Assembly: GCF_000826185.2 (NCBI RefSeq)
Contig: NZ_LN648874.1
Location: forward strand, 62,001-126,000
Direction: 5' to 3'
Length of the DNA: 64,000 nt
Source: Microbacterium gorillae
GTDB taxonomy: Bacteria > Actinomycetota > Actinomycetes > Actinomycetales > Microbacteriaceae
Within the stretch, counting starts at the first letter, position 1; each line of letters opens with the position of its first letter. The notes beneath the pieces were generated by a model, which worked only from the letters and a program-made list of their open reading frames with translations, was not told the DNA's origin and did not search any database. A program made the translations under genes and the position numbers. Of this stretch, positions 54,182 through 64,000 are shown piece after piece.

Positions 54182-55177
54182 TCAGAGCCAGCCGAGCACG
54201 CGGTCGTAGACCTCGCCGACGGTCGCCGAGGGGCCGGCGTCGGCCGCCACGGACTGCGTGCGGGCGGCGAGGTCCGCCGGCGTCGGTTCGAGCGTCGCCG
54301 CGAACCGGGCCAGGCTCGTGCGCGCATCGGGCGAGACCACCTCAGCCAACCGGGGCAGGTCCATCCGGAGGATCTGCGTCGTCCGCCGGGCGGCGCCCGC
54401 CGGAGCACGGGACCGAAGCACGTCCAGCCCCGCCGCCATCTGCCGGACGCAATCGCCGAGCACCGTCGGGTCCGACTCGCGCTGCGTGATCGATGCGGCC
54501 TCACGGCGGATGCGCCAATCCACGAACACGTCCGGAACGACGTCGATGCCCCGCGCCGCCGTGTACATCCGCGCCGCCACGACCTGATCCTCATAGAGGA
54601 CGTCTGCGGGGAAACGCAGGTTCTCGCGCTGCCACAGACCGATCCGTGACACCTTCGACCACGCCACGATGTTGCCCACCACATCCGGGTGCTCGGCCAC
54701 GGTGACGCCGTCGCGCGCGGGCGAGGTCGACGCCGCGACCCACGGCTGAACCGCCCCGCGCACCCAATCACCGTCCACGTAGCGCAGCCGCGTGTACGCG
54801 CCGACGACGACCTCACTGCCGGTGCGCTCCAACGTCCGCAACGCGATCCCGAGGGCGTTCGGACGCATCTCATCATCAGCGTCCAGGAACGCCACGTACG
54901 GCGTGGTGACCAGATCGAGCCCGACGTTACGGGCCATGCCGAGGCCGACCGAGGCGTCGTGTCGGATCACCGTGCTGCGATCATCCGACGCGGCGAAGCG
55001 CTCCATGACCGCACCTGTGTCGTCCACGGACCCGTCATCGATGAGGATCGCGCGCCAGCGCGGGTCGGTCTGCGCCTGCAGCGACGCCAGGGCCGCGCCG
55101 ACGAGGTCGCCGACGTCGCGTCCGGGAACGATCACGGTCACGAGGGGGAGCACATCTCGATCGTAGGCCGCGCTCAT
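54182..55177 (-). CDS. Family 2 glycosyltransferase
   Basis: 331 residues. GT-A fold: VTVIVPGRDV, IDDGSVDDTG, ASVGLGMARNVGLD and the DxD-containing AFLDADDEM. No membrane anchor. C-terminal 120 residues helical. Not in a polysaccharide cluster, so the acceptor is unknown. Confidence 0.92.
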   Translation of the reverse strand: MSAAYDRDVLPLVTVIVPGRDVGDLVGAALASLQAQTDPRWRAILIDDGSVDDTGAVMERFAASDDRSTVIRHDASVGLGMARNVGLDLVTTPYVAFLDADDEMRPNALGIALRTLERTGSEVVVGAYTRLRYVDGDWVRGAVQPWVAASTSPARDGVTVAEHPDVVGNIVAWSKVSRIGLWQRENLRFPADVLYEDQVVAARMYTAARGIDVVPDVFVDWRIRREAASITQRESDPTVLGDCVRQMAAGLDVLRSRAPAGAARRTTQILRMDLPRLAEVVSPDARTSLARFAATLEPTPADLAARTQSVAADAGPSATVGEVYDRVLGWL

Positions 55178-55191
55178 GACAGGCTGGGACG

Positions 55192-55573
55192 GTGATCGAG
55201 CTGCGCGACGTCGACCACACCGACCCCGCCGAGCGCGCGGCCCTCGCCGTCCTGCTGACCGAGATGACCGCTCCGTTCCACGTCGGCCGCCGCCCGGGTC
55301 TCGCGACCGCCCGCGAACGCGTCACCATCACCGACTACTCCGCCGTCCTACTCCGCCGTCGACCGCTTCGAGGGGCAGACGCGCGAGGACAACGTCGCCA
55401 TGCGTCGCACATTCCGTGCCGCGGGGTGGACCAAGGAGGCGCACTACCGGCGCGGCTGGCCGGTGCCGGGCGGCGAACCGCTCGCGTCCATCGCCTACGC
55501 GATCCTGCGCAGCGAGTGGTCCACCGGTACCCGGGTTCCGCTGGTCTGGGAGGACGAACCCACAACGGCCTGA
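55192..55573 (+). pseudogene. GNAT acetyltransferase with internal deletion
   Basis: GTG 55192: IELRDVDHTDPAERAALAVL, LTEMTAPFHVGRRPGLATAR are the N-terminus. The frame then switches, and RFEGQTREDNVAMRRTFRAA and EPLASIAYAILRSEW give the C-terminus to TGA 55573. The middle, including the acetyl-CoA loop (about 80 residues expected), is missing. The break sits on a 12-bp direct repeat, TACTCCGCCGTC, at 55336 and 55349. The -10 position reads CAGGCT instead of TAGGCT. Confidence 0.8.
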
Positions 55574-55592
55574 CCGGGTCGTTCCCACCCGC

Positions 55593-55598
55593 TATGCT
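55593..55598 (+). promoter_or_regulatory. -10 box of the gcv operon
   Basis: TATGCT about 30 nt before the first glycine aptamer; transcription would start near 55605. Confidence 0.6.
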
Positions 55599-55629
55599 GG
55601 CGGGACAATCGAACACGACCCATGGTCGC

Positions 55630-55796
55630 CGCGGGAGAGTCCATCCGGACACCGAAGGAGCAAGCCTCCCCGCCAATCTCTCAGGTCCAACACCGCGATG
55701 ACCCGGTCACTCTGAAAAGCGATCCCGCGAGGATCCGCCGACGGTGAAAGCGCCTCCGGGCGTGAAACTCTCAGGCCGATGACAGAGGGGGAGTCT
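55630..55796 (+). ncRNA. Tandem glycine riboswitch
   Basis: Two aptamers in series. Aptamer 1 (about 55630-55720) begins GCGGGAGAGTCC and ends TCTCTCAGGTCC...GTCACTCTGAAA. Aptamer 2 (about 55723-55796) runs GATCCCGCGAGG...GGTGAAAG...AACTCTCAGGC...GACAGAGGGGGA. The paired CTCTCAGG and GACAGAGG-type motifs are diagnostic. It lies 45 nt before gcvT and should turn the cleavage system on with glycine. Confidence 0.95.
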
Positions 55797-55840
55797 CAGT
55801 CGCCGTCCGGCGTCTGACTCGCCCTTCCGCCGGGAGAATC

Positions 55841-57013
55841 ATGACGGAACCCCGCTACACCCCGCTCCGCGAACGCCACGAGGCGCTCGGCGCATCGTTC
55901 ACCGATTTCGGCGGCTGGATGATGCCCGTCCGCTATACATCCGACCTCGCCGAGCATCAGGCGGTCCGCACCGGCGCCGGGCTGTTCGACATCTCGCACA
56001 TGGCCGAGTTCGTCGTCTCCGGCGGACCGGCGGCACCGTTCCTGGACTACGCGCTCGCCGGACGCCTGTCCACGATGAAGGTCGGCAAAGCGAAGTACTC
56101 GCTCCTGCTGGACGAGCGCGGCGGCATCATCGACGACCTCATCGTGTATCGCCTCGGTGACGACCGCTTCCTCATCATCGCGAACGCCGGCAACCACGAC
56201 GTCGTCGCCGCCGCCCTGCGCGAGCGCGCCGGGCAGTACGCCGAGCACCTGGCCGAGACCGGACCGGTCGCGGTCCCGCTGTCCACCGCCCCCGGGCCGC
56301 AGATCGCGTCGGTCACCGACATCACCGACAAGTTCTCGCTCATCGCCGTCCAGGGGCCGCGGGCGGAGGAGATCGTCACCACGATCACCGGCCTCGAGGT
56401 CACCGGCGTCGCGCTGGACGAGCTGGGCTACTACGCGTGGAGCTCGGCGGAGTTCCTCGGCTCGCCGGTCCTGATCGCACGTACCGGGTACACCGGTGAG
56501 GACGGTTTCGAGCTGCTCGTGGCGAACGAACTCGCCGCGCAGCTGTGGGACGCCGCGCTCGCCGCGGGGGAGCCCTTCAACCTGACGCCGGCCGGACTCG
56601 CCGCCCGCGACACCCTCCGCCTGGAAGCGGGGATGCCGCTGTACGGTCACGAGCTCTCGCTCGAGACCGCGCCGGCGCAGGTGGGGCTCGGTCGCGTTGT
56701 CGTCGCCGACAAGGAGCTGTTCGTCGGCAAGGACGGACTGTCCGCTCGCGACCTCACGGACGCGCCGGTCCTCGTCGGCCTCGTCGCCGAGGGCCGCCGT
56801 GCGGGACGGGCCGACTACGACGTCTACGCCGGTGAGGAGAAGGTCGGGGTCATCACTTCCGGCGCCCTCAGCCCGACGCTCGGCCACCCCATCGCGATGG
56901 CCCTCGTCTCCCCGTCGGCATCCGCCGTCGGCACCGCCCTCGAGCTGGACGTGCGGGGCACCCGCATCCCTGCGACCGTGACCGCACTGCCTTTCTACCG
57001 GAGGAACTCATGA
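55841..57013 (+). CDS. gcvT: Glycine cleavage system T protein (aminomethyltransferase)
   Basis: 390 residues. Transfers the methylene group from aminomethyl-lipoyl GcvH to tetrahydrofolate. [40 protein letters not shown] and the [19 protein letters not shown] stretch with catalytic Asp. ATG overlap with gcvH (57010-57013). Confidence 0.97.
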   Translation: MTEPRYTPLRERHEALGASFTDFGGWMMPVRYTSDLAEHQAVRTGAGLFDISHMAEFVVSGGPAAPFLDYALAGRLSTMKVGKAKYSLLLDERGGIIDDLIVYRLGDDRFLIIANAGNHDVVAAALRERAGQYAEHLAETGPVAVPLSTAPGPQIASVTDITDKFSLIAVQGPRAEEIVTTITGLEVTGVALDELGYYAWSSAEFLGSPVLIARTGYTGEDGFELLVANELAAQLWDAALAAGEPFNLTPAGLAARDTLRLEAGMPLYGHELSLETAPAQVGLGRVVVADKELFVGKDGLSARDLTDAPVLVGLVAEGRRAGRADYDVYAGEEKVGVITSGALSPTLGHPIAMALVSPSASAVGTALELDVRGTRIPATVTALPFYRRNS

Positions 57014-57389
57014 CCGATCTCAACGCCCTCAAGTACACGTCCGAGCACGAGTGGATCGCCGTGGACGGCGACATCGCGACGATCGGCATCACCTCCTACG
57101 CCGCCGAGCAGCTCGGTGACGTCGTCTTCGTCGAGCTGCCCGAGGCCGGCAGCGACGTGGCGGCGGCTGCGGTCGTCGGCGAGATCGAGTCCACGAAGTC
57201 CGTGGGCGAGCTCTACGCGCCCCTGGACGGCGAGATCGTCGAGTCCAACGAGGCCGTCGTGAACGAGCCGGCGCTGGTCAACTCCGACCCGTTCGGTGCG
57301 GGCTGGCTGATCAAGGTCCGCTTCACCGGCGATCTGCCGGCCGACGTGATGGACCACGCCGCCTACCAGGCCCTCGTCGGCGGCGAGGC

Positions 57390-57393
<4 letters not shown>
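57010..57393 (+). CDS. gcvH: Glycine cleavage system H protein
   Basis: 127 residues, lipoyl carrier. The lipoylated Lys is at about 63 in [19 protein letters not shown] overlaps on both sides enforce stoichiometric translation with gcvT and gcvP. Confidence 0.97.
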
Positions 57394-60260
<2,867 letters not shown>

Positions 60261-60284
60261 CCTGTCCTGACCTGTCCTGATCCG

Positions 60285-60351
60285 CGAAACACCCAGGCAC
60301 GTCCGAGAAACCCCGCAACGCGCCGGGTTTCGGACGTGCCTGGGTGTTTCG
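60285..60351. repeat. 67-bp palindromic element, copy 1 (terminator-like)
   Basis: Long imperfect palindrome with outer arms CGAAACACCCAGGCACGTCC and its complement. Sits between the convergent gcvP and AbiEi/nuclease-like gene, so it can terminate both. Second copy of the same 67-bp sequence at 61381. Confidence 0.85.
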
Positions 60352-60354
60352 GCG

Positions 60355-61299
60355 TCATGAGACGAACCGGCGGCCCCGGGCGAGGAAGCGACATGTCGCC
60401 AGCAGCGTGCCGTCCGGTGGTTGAACCTCACGGAGACCGGCCGCACGCAGCTTGTCTCGGAGTCGGTCCGGTTCCAGGACGTCCGCGAATCCCCAGCGAA
60501 CGAACCCGGACATGTGGCGCCGCAGCCTGTCCTCTCGGATCTTCTCCGCGGTCAGGACCTCGCGCGCTCGATCCGTGCCCTTGAGGAAGTACTTGCCGTT
60601 GCCATCCGCCTCGCCGGCGATTCGTTCGTGCGCCCAGAAGAAGTCCAGGCGGTCCGATGCACCCTCGGCCGTGAACGACACCTGGATCGCCGGTGCCGGA
60701 AAGCCAAGCCACGCGATGACCGCACGGCTCACTGATTCCAGGGGTGACTCCGCGCGGCCATCAGCGGTGGCGGTGAGCCAGGACAGCGTGCGGGTGCCGC
60801 GCGAATTCGACTGGTGGTGCCAGATCTCGGCGAGATCGGCCCTGTCGCAGCGCACGGTCAGCGCCGCGTCCCATACGGCCAAAGCCGCCGCCGGCGCGAT
60901 GACGCGTCCCAGATCGACGGCGGTGTCCGCGAGGCCGGTGACGAGGGAGCTCCCGACTCGTCCCACCTCGCGTTCGTCCTCGCTCGTGTGGATCAGGACG
61001 TCGCCGGCACGTTTGGTCTTGGACCGGCCCGAGTCGAAGACGTGCACATCCCGTGGTTCTCCGAAGATCGGCAAGCCGTGAAGGACGGCGGCCGACTCGT
61101 GACTGAACACAGCCTGCGGCGAGACGGCGGCGAAGGCCAGCACACGGTGCCGATATCGCTCCCATGGTGGGAGCGCATCCCAGTCGGCGGTCGGCGAATA
61201 CACGCCGTGTCGAATGCGCGCGAGGGATCGATCGCTACGCAGGCGTGTGTGATGGCTCTCGTCGCGCGTGCGGAAGAGGGGGATCAATGGGTCCGTCAT
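60355..61299 (-). CDS. AbiEi-like wHTH / DUF559-type nuclease-fold protein
   Basis: 314 residues. N-terminal part (RSLARIRHGVYSP, ERYRHRVLAF, SHESAAVLHGLP) is the winged-helix module shared with AbiEi-type antitoxins. The C-terminal part (ESPLESVSRAVIAWLGFPAP, DRLDFFWAHERIAGEADGNG then KY) has the E...D...ExD-x-K pattern of DUF559/Vsr-like PD-(D/E)xK folds. Common, poorly understood accessory gene in actinobacteria. No toxin partner adjacent. Confidence 0.75.
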   Translation of the reverse strand: MTDPLIPLFRTRDESHHTRLRSDRSLARIRHGVYSPTADWDALPPWERYRHRVLAFAAVSPQAVFSHESAAVLHGLPIFGEPRDVHVFDSGRSKTKRAGDVLIHTSEDEREVGRVGSSLVTGLADTAVDLGRVIAPAAALAVWDAALTVRCDRADLAEIWHHQSNSRGTRTLSWLTATADGRAESPLESVSRAVIAWLGFPAPAIQVSFTAEGASDRLDFFWAHERIAGEADGNGKYFLKGTDRAREVLTAEKIREDRLRRHMSGFVRWGFADVLEPDRLRDKLRAAGLREVQPPDGTLLATCRFLARGRRFVS

Positions 61300-61380
61300 G
61301 GTGACACCCTGAGCTCCCCATGGCCGCGAATTCGGCCCGTATCTCGATCGGGGGACGGGAGTCCGCCCGGGGAGGAACCG

Positions 61381-61447
61381 CGAAACACCCAAGCGCGTCC
61401 GGAACACCGCGCAACGCCGGGTGTCTCGGACGTGCTTGGGTGTCTCG
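61381..61447. repeat. 67-bp palindromic element, copy 2 (terminator-like)
   Basis: Same length and layout as copy 1, outer arm CGAAACACCCAAGCGCGTCC. Outer arms are about 90% conserved between copies, with more divergence in the loop-proximal part. Lies 6 nt past the end of the CPBP gene and 81 nt upstream of the nuclease-like gene start. Confidence 0.85.
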
Positions 61448-61453
61448 CGGGAG

Positions 61454-62215
61454 TCAGGCGGGGGTCAGGCGGGGGCGGAAGGCGACGGCGTCGATGAGGG
61501 TGTGTGCGATGACCAGCGGCATCACGCGGCCCCACCGGCGGTAGGCCCACCCGAACACCAGGCCCATCACGAAGTTGCCGATGATCGGACCGACGCCCTG
61601 GTACGAGTGATAGAGCCCCCGGACCACGGCGCTGGTGACGATCGTCGCCCAGGGGCCCACGCCGATGCGGCGGAAGCGGTCGAACAGCCATCCGATCATC
61701 ACGATCTCCTCCATGAGACCGGAGCGGAGGGCGGACAGCAGCAGGGTCGGCACGGTCCACCACGTCAGGTCGGTGGCGGAGGTCTGCACCGCCACCGTGA
61801 ACCCGAGCGAGCGACCGACCAGGTACAGGCCGATACCGGGGATGCCGATCGCGAGCACCAGGACGACACCGCGCACGGTGTCCGAACCGATCCGGCGGAA
61901 GTCCAGGCCGATGGCGCGCAGCGCGTTGCGGCCGGGTTCCCAGAGCAGATAGACCACGAGGGCCACCAGGGCCAGATCGAAGAACACGTCCAGGACGTTG
62001 TAGATGACGTCCCACACCGGGACGGTGTCGCGCTGCGGGTTGAGTTGCGTCGACTGCTGGGACAGCGGCACGGTTGCCAGGAACCGGCGCAGCAGCGTGA
62101 TCAAGGAGTAGACCGCCGACTGCCCGAACGTCACGCACAGGACGAGGACGATCTCCCAGCGCAGCCGTGTTCGCGAAAATCGGTTCGCCGGTGCGGGCGT
62201 GGGGAGATCGGCCAT
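61454..62215 (-). CDS. CPBP-family intramembrane protease
   Basis: 253 residues, about seven helices. SGLMEEIVMIGWLFDRFRR (EE motif), VVRGLYHSYQG (His in motif 2), VIAHTLIDAVAF (motif 3), so unlike the one at 41159 all catalytic motifs are present. Leaderless box TACGAT (minus strand, 62227-62222). Confidence 0.9.
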   Translation of the reverse strand: MADLPTPAPANRFSRTRLRWEIVLVLCVTFGQSAVYSLITLLRRFLATVPLSQQSTQLNPQRDTVPVWDVIYNVLDVFFDLALVALVVYLLWEPGRNALRAIGLDFRRIGSDTVRGVVLVLAIGIPGIGLYLVGRSLGFTVAVQTSATDLTWWTVPTLLLSALRSGLMEEIVMIGWLFDRFRRIGVGPWATIVTSAVVRGLYHSYQGVGPIIGNFVMGLVFGWAYRRWGRVMPLVIAHTLIDAVAFRPRLTPA

Positions 62216-62343
62216 TCCGCGATCGTATCGGCGGCGATCGATGAATCCGCCGTGCGCTGATCAGAACGCACCGCGGGGTGGGGCCGCGGTAAAAGATGTG
62301 TAACGGTTCGACCCGGTTCTTTGCTCACATCCCGCGCCACCCC

Positions 62344-62349
62344 TAACCT
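62344..62349 (+). promoter_or_regulatory. Putative -10 box of peptide-binding lipoprotein gene
   Basis: TAACCT, giving a leader of about 58 nt with AGGAGG before GTG 62415. The upstream stretch (62270-62340) is AT-richer than its surroundings. Confidence 0.4.
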
Positions 62350-62414
62350 TGCGATATCCCGTATCTGTCACAGGAGACACGTGCGGACCAATCAACCCAC
62401 TCTCAGGAGGACCA

Positions 62415-64000
62415 GTGAAGCGCACGAAGATCGCCCTCAGCGGCATCGCGCTGGTGAGCGTCGCAACCCTCGCTCTCGCCGGCTGCGCGTCCAACGGCGG
62501 CTCTGGCGACGACAAGACCGGTGGCAGCACCGGTGGCGGCGACACCTCGGCCATCATCAAGACGAACGGCAGCGAGCCGCAGAACCCGCTCATCCCGACC
62601 AACACCAATGAGGTCGGCGGTGGCAAGATCCTCGACTCCATCTTCGCGGGTCTGGTCTACTACGACGCCAAGGGCGCCCCGGTCAACGACATGGCCGAGA
62701 AGATCGAGACGGTCGACCCGCAGACGATCGAGATCACCCTGAAGAAGGGCCAGAAGTTCACGGACGGCACCGAGGTCAAGGCCGACAACTTCATCAAGGC
62801 CTGGAACTACGGCGCGAAGTTCTCCAACAAGCAGCTTTCGGCCTACTTCTTCGAGGACATCGAGGGCTACGACGCCGCGAAGGACTCCGAGCTGACGGGT
62901 GTCACCAAGACGGATGACTACCACTTCACGATCAAGCTGAACAAGCCGGCGTCGGACTTCGCTCTGCGTCTGGGCTACTCGGCCTTCTACCCGCTTCCGG
63001 ACTCCGCGTTCGCGGACATGAAGGCGTTCGGTGAGAAGCCGGTCGGCAACGGCCCGTACAAGCTCGCCGGCGACGACGCGTGGAAGCACGACGAGTCCAT
63101 CTCGCTCGTGAAGAACGATGACTACACCGGTGGCCGTCAGGCCAAGAACGGTGGCCTGGACATCATCTTCTACGCCACCCAGGAGGCCGCGTACTCCGAC
63201 CTGCAGGCCGACCAGGTGGACGTCATCGACGCCATCCCGTCGAGCTCGCTGGCGACGTTCCAGGACGAGCTGGGTGACCGCGCGGTCAACCAGCCGGCCG
63301 CCATCTTCCAGTCCTTCACGATTCCGTCGCGTCTGGACCACTTCAGCGGCGAGGAGGGCCAGCTGCGTCGTCAGGCGCTGTCGATGGCCATCAACCGCGA
63401 GGAGATCACCAAGACGATCTTCCAGGGCACCCGCACCCCGGCCAGCGACTTCACCTCGCCGGTCATCAAGGGCTGGTCGGACAAGCTCACCGGCGCCGAT
63501 GTCCTGAAGTACAACCCGGACAAGGCGAAGGAACTGTGGGCCAAGGCCGACGCCATCAAGCCGTGGACCGGCACGTTCCAGATCGCGTACAACGCTGACG
63601 GTGGCCACCAGGCCTGGGTCGACGCGGTGACCAACTCGATCAAGAACACGCTGGGCATCGACGCGTCGGGCAACCCGTTCCCGACCTTCGCCGAGGCGCG
63701 CACGCAGATCACCGACCGCACCATCAAGACCGCGTTCCGCACCGGTTGGCAGGCGGACTACCCGGGTCTGTACAACTTCCTCGGCCCGCTCTACGCGACC
63801 GGTGCCGGTTCGAACGACGGTGACTACTCGAACAAGGACTTCGACGCGCTGCTCGCTCAGGGCATCTCGCAGACCGACTCGTCGAAGGCCAACGACGACT
63901 TCCAGAAGGCTCAGGAGATCCTGCTGCAGGACCTCCCGGCCATCCCGCTGTGGTACTCCAACGTCACCGGCGGCTTCTCGAAGAACGTCGACAACGTCGA
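62415..64000 (+). CDS. Oligopeptide ABC transporter substrate-binding lipoprotein (3' end beyond window)
   Basis: SBP family 5 (OppA/DppA-like); 528 codons seen, no stop yet. Lipoprotein signal with lipobox LAGC (Cys24), a Gly/Ser linker, then SEPQNPLIPTNTNEVGG, VKADNFIKAWNY, PLPDSAF and the family-5 motif GNGPYKL. GTG start behind CAGGAGG. Permease and ATPase genes are expected downstream of the window. Confidence 0.95.
   Translation, partial: MKRTKIALSGIALVSVATLALAGCASNGGSGDDKTGGSTGGGDTSAIIKTNGSEPQNPLIPTNTNEVGGGKILDSIFAGLVYYDAKGAPVNDMAEKIETVDPQTIEITLKKGQKFTDGTEVKADNFIKAWNYGAKFSNKQLSAYFFEDIEGYDAAKDSELTGVTKTDDYHFTIKLNKPASDFALRLGYSAFYPLPDSAFADMKAFGEKPVGNGPYKLAGDDAWKHDESISLVKNDDYTGGRQAKNGGLDIIFYATQEAAYSDLQADQVDVIDAIPSSSLATFQDELGDRAVNQPAAIFQSFTIPSRLDHFSGEEGQLRRQALSMAINREEITKTIFQGTRTPASDFTSPVIKGWSDKLTGADVLKYNPDKAKELWAKADAIKPWTGTFQIAYNADGGHQAWVDAVTNSIKNTLGIDASGNPFPTFAEARTQITDRTIKTAFRTGWQADYPGLYNFLGPLYATGAGSNDGDYSNKDFDALLAQGISQTDSSKANDDFQKAQEILLQDLPAIPLWYSNVTGGFSKNVDNV

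Noticed and set aside
52495..54876. 793-codon frame antisense to the ABC exporter
   Set aside because: Shadow frame; also crosses the real GT2 gene in another phase.

Overview
The window is a GC-rich bacterial chromosome segment. Its gene families and order point to a member of the Microbacteriaceae, most likely Microbacterium or a close relative. Supporting signs are the greA / DUF4307 / TrhA / short-chain prenyl transferase neighbourhood, a PIN-PhoH protein, DUF4245, an IspH with actinobacterial features, a DUF222-HNH (13E12-type) gene, an IdeR/DtxR-like box, and many actinobacterial TAnnnT -10 boxes placed for leaderless transcription. No rRNA, tRNA, CRISPR array, prophage or recognisable IS element was seen.

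Layout. 1-6.9 kb: greA (cut by the window edge), DUF4307, trhA and uppS on overlapping divergent promoters, a PIN-PhoH ATPase, and a two-component system. 6.9-19.4 kb: core metabolism and maintenance, namely fumC, beta-carbonic anhydrase, DUF4245, xseB and xseA; ispH facing away from xseA; class II aldolase (fba) and class II FBPase (glpX); rmuC, a DnaQ-like exonuclease, a methyltransferase and ychF. 19.4-43.2 kb: a mosaic accessory region of small enzymes (GNAT, VOC, Nudix, MmcQ/YjbR, esterases), regulators (MarR, ArsR, TetR, OhrR-like), two drug-type MFS exporters and a stand-alone RelA/SpoT-type protein. It is interrupted by an unusual number of broken genes. 43.2-52 kb: a GH3 lipoprotein, a FetB-like permease, an AI-2E family membrane protein, a previously uncounted 39-residue Cys-rich peptide, a third MFS pump, and a DUF222-HNH gene flanked by repeats. 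52-64 kb: an ABC exporter, a GT2 glycosyltransferase, a glycine-riboswitch-controlled gcvT-gcvH-gcvP operon, a wHTH/nuclease-like gene bracketed by two copies of one 67-bp palindrome, a CPBP protease, and the start of an oligopeptide-binding lipoprotein.

Two themes run through the window. First, at least seventeen genes have a TAnnnT hexamer ending exactly 6 nt before the start codon, so leaderless mRNAs appear to be the rule for first genes of transcription units, while downstream genes are coupled by ATGA/GTGA overlaps. Second, at least eight genes are truncated, frameshifted, deleted or stop-interrupted (EVE, VOC, inositol-phosphatase fragment, an unknown frameshifted ORF, metallophosphatase, CPBP fragment, HIT-like, GNAT), and the mycothiol amidase gene expected beside DUF4307 is absent. 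This suggests active local gene decay.
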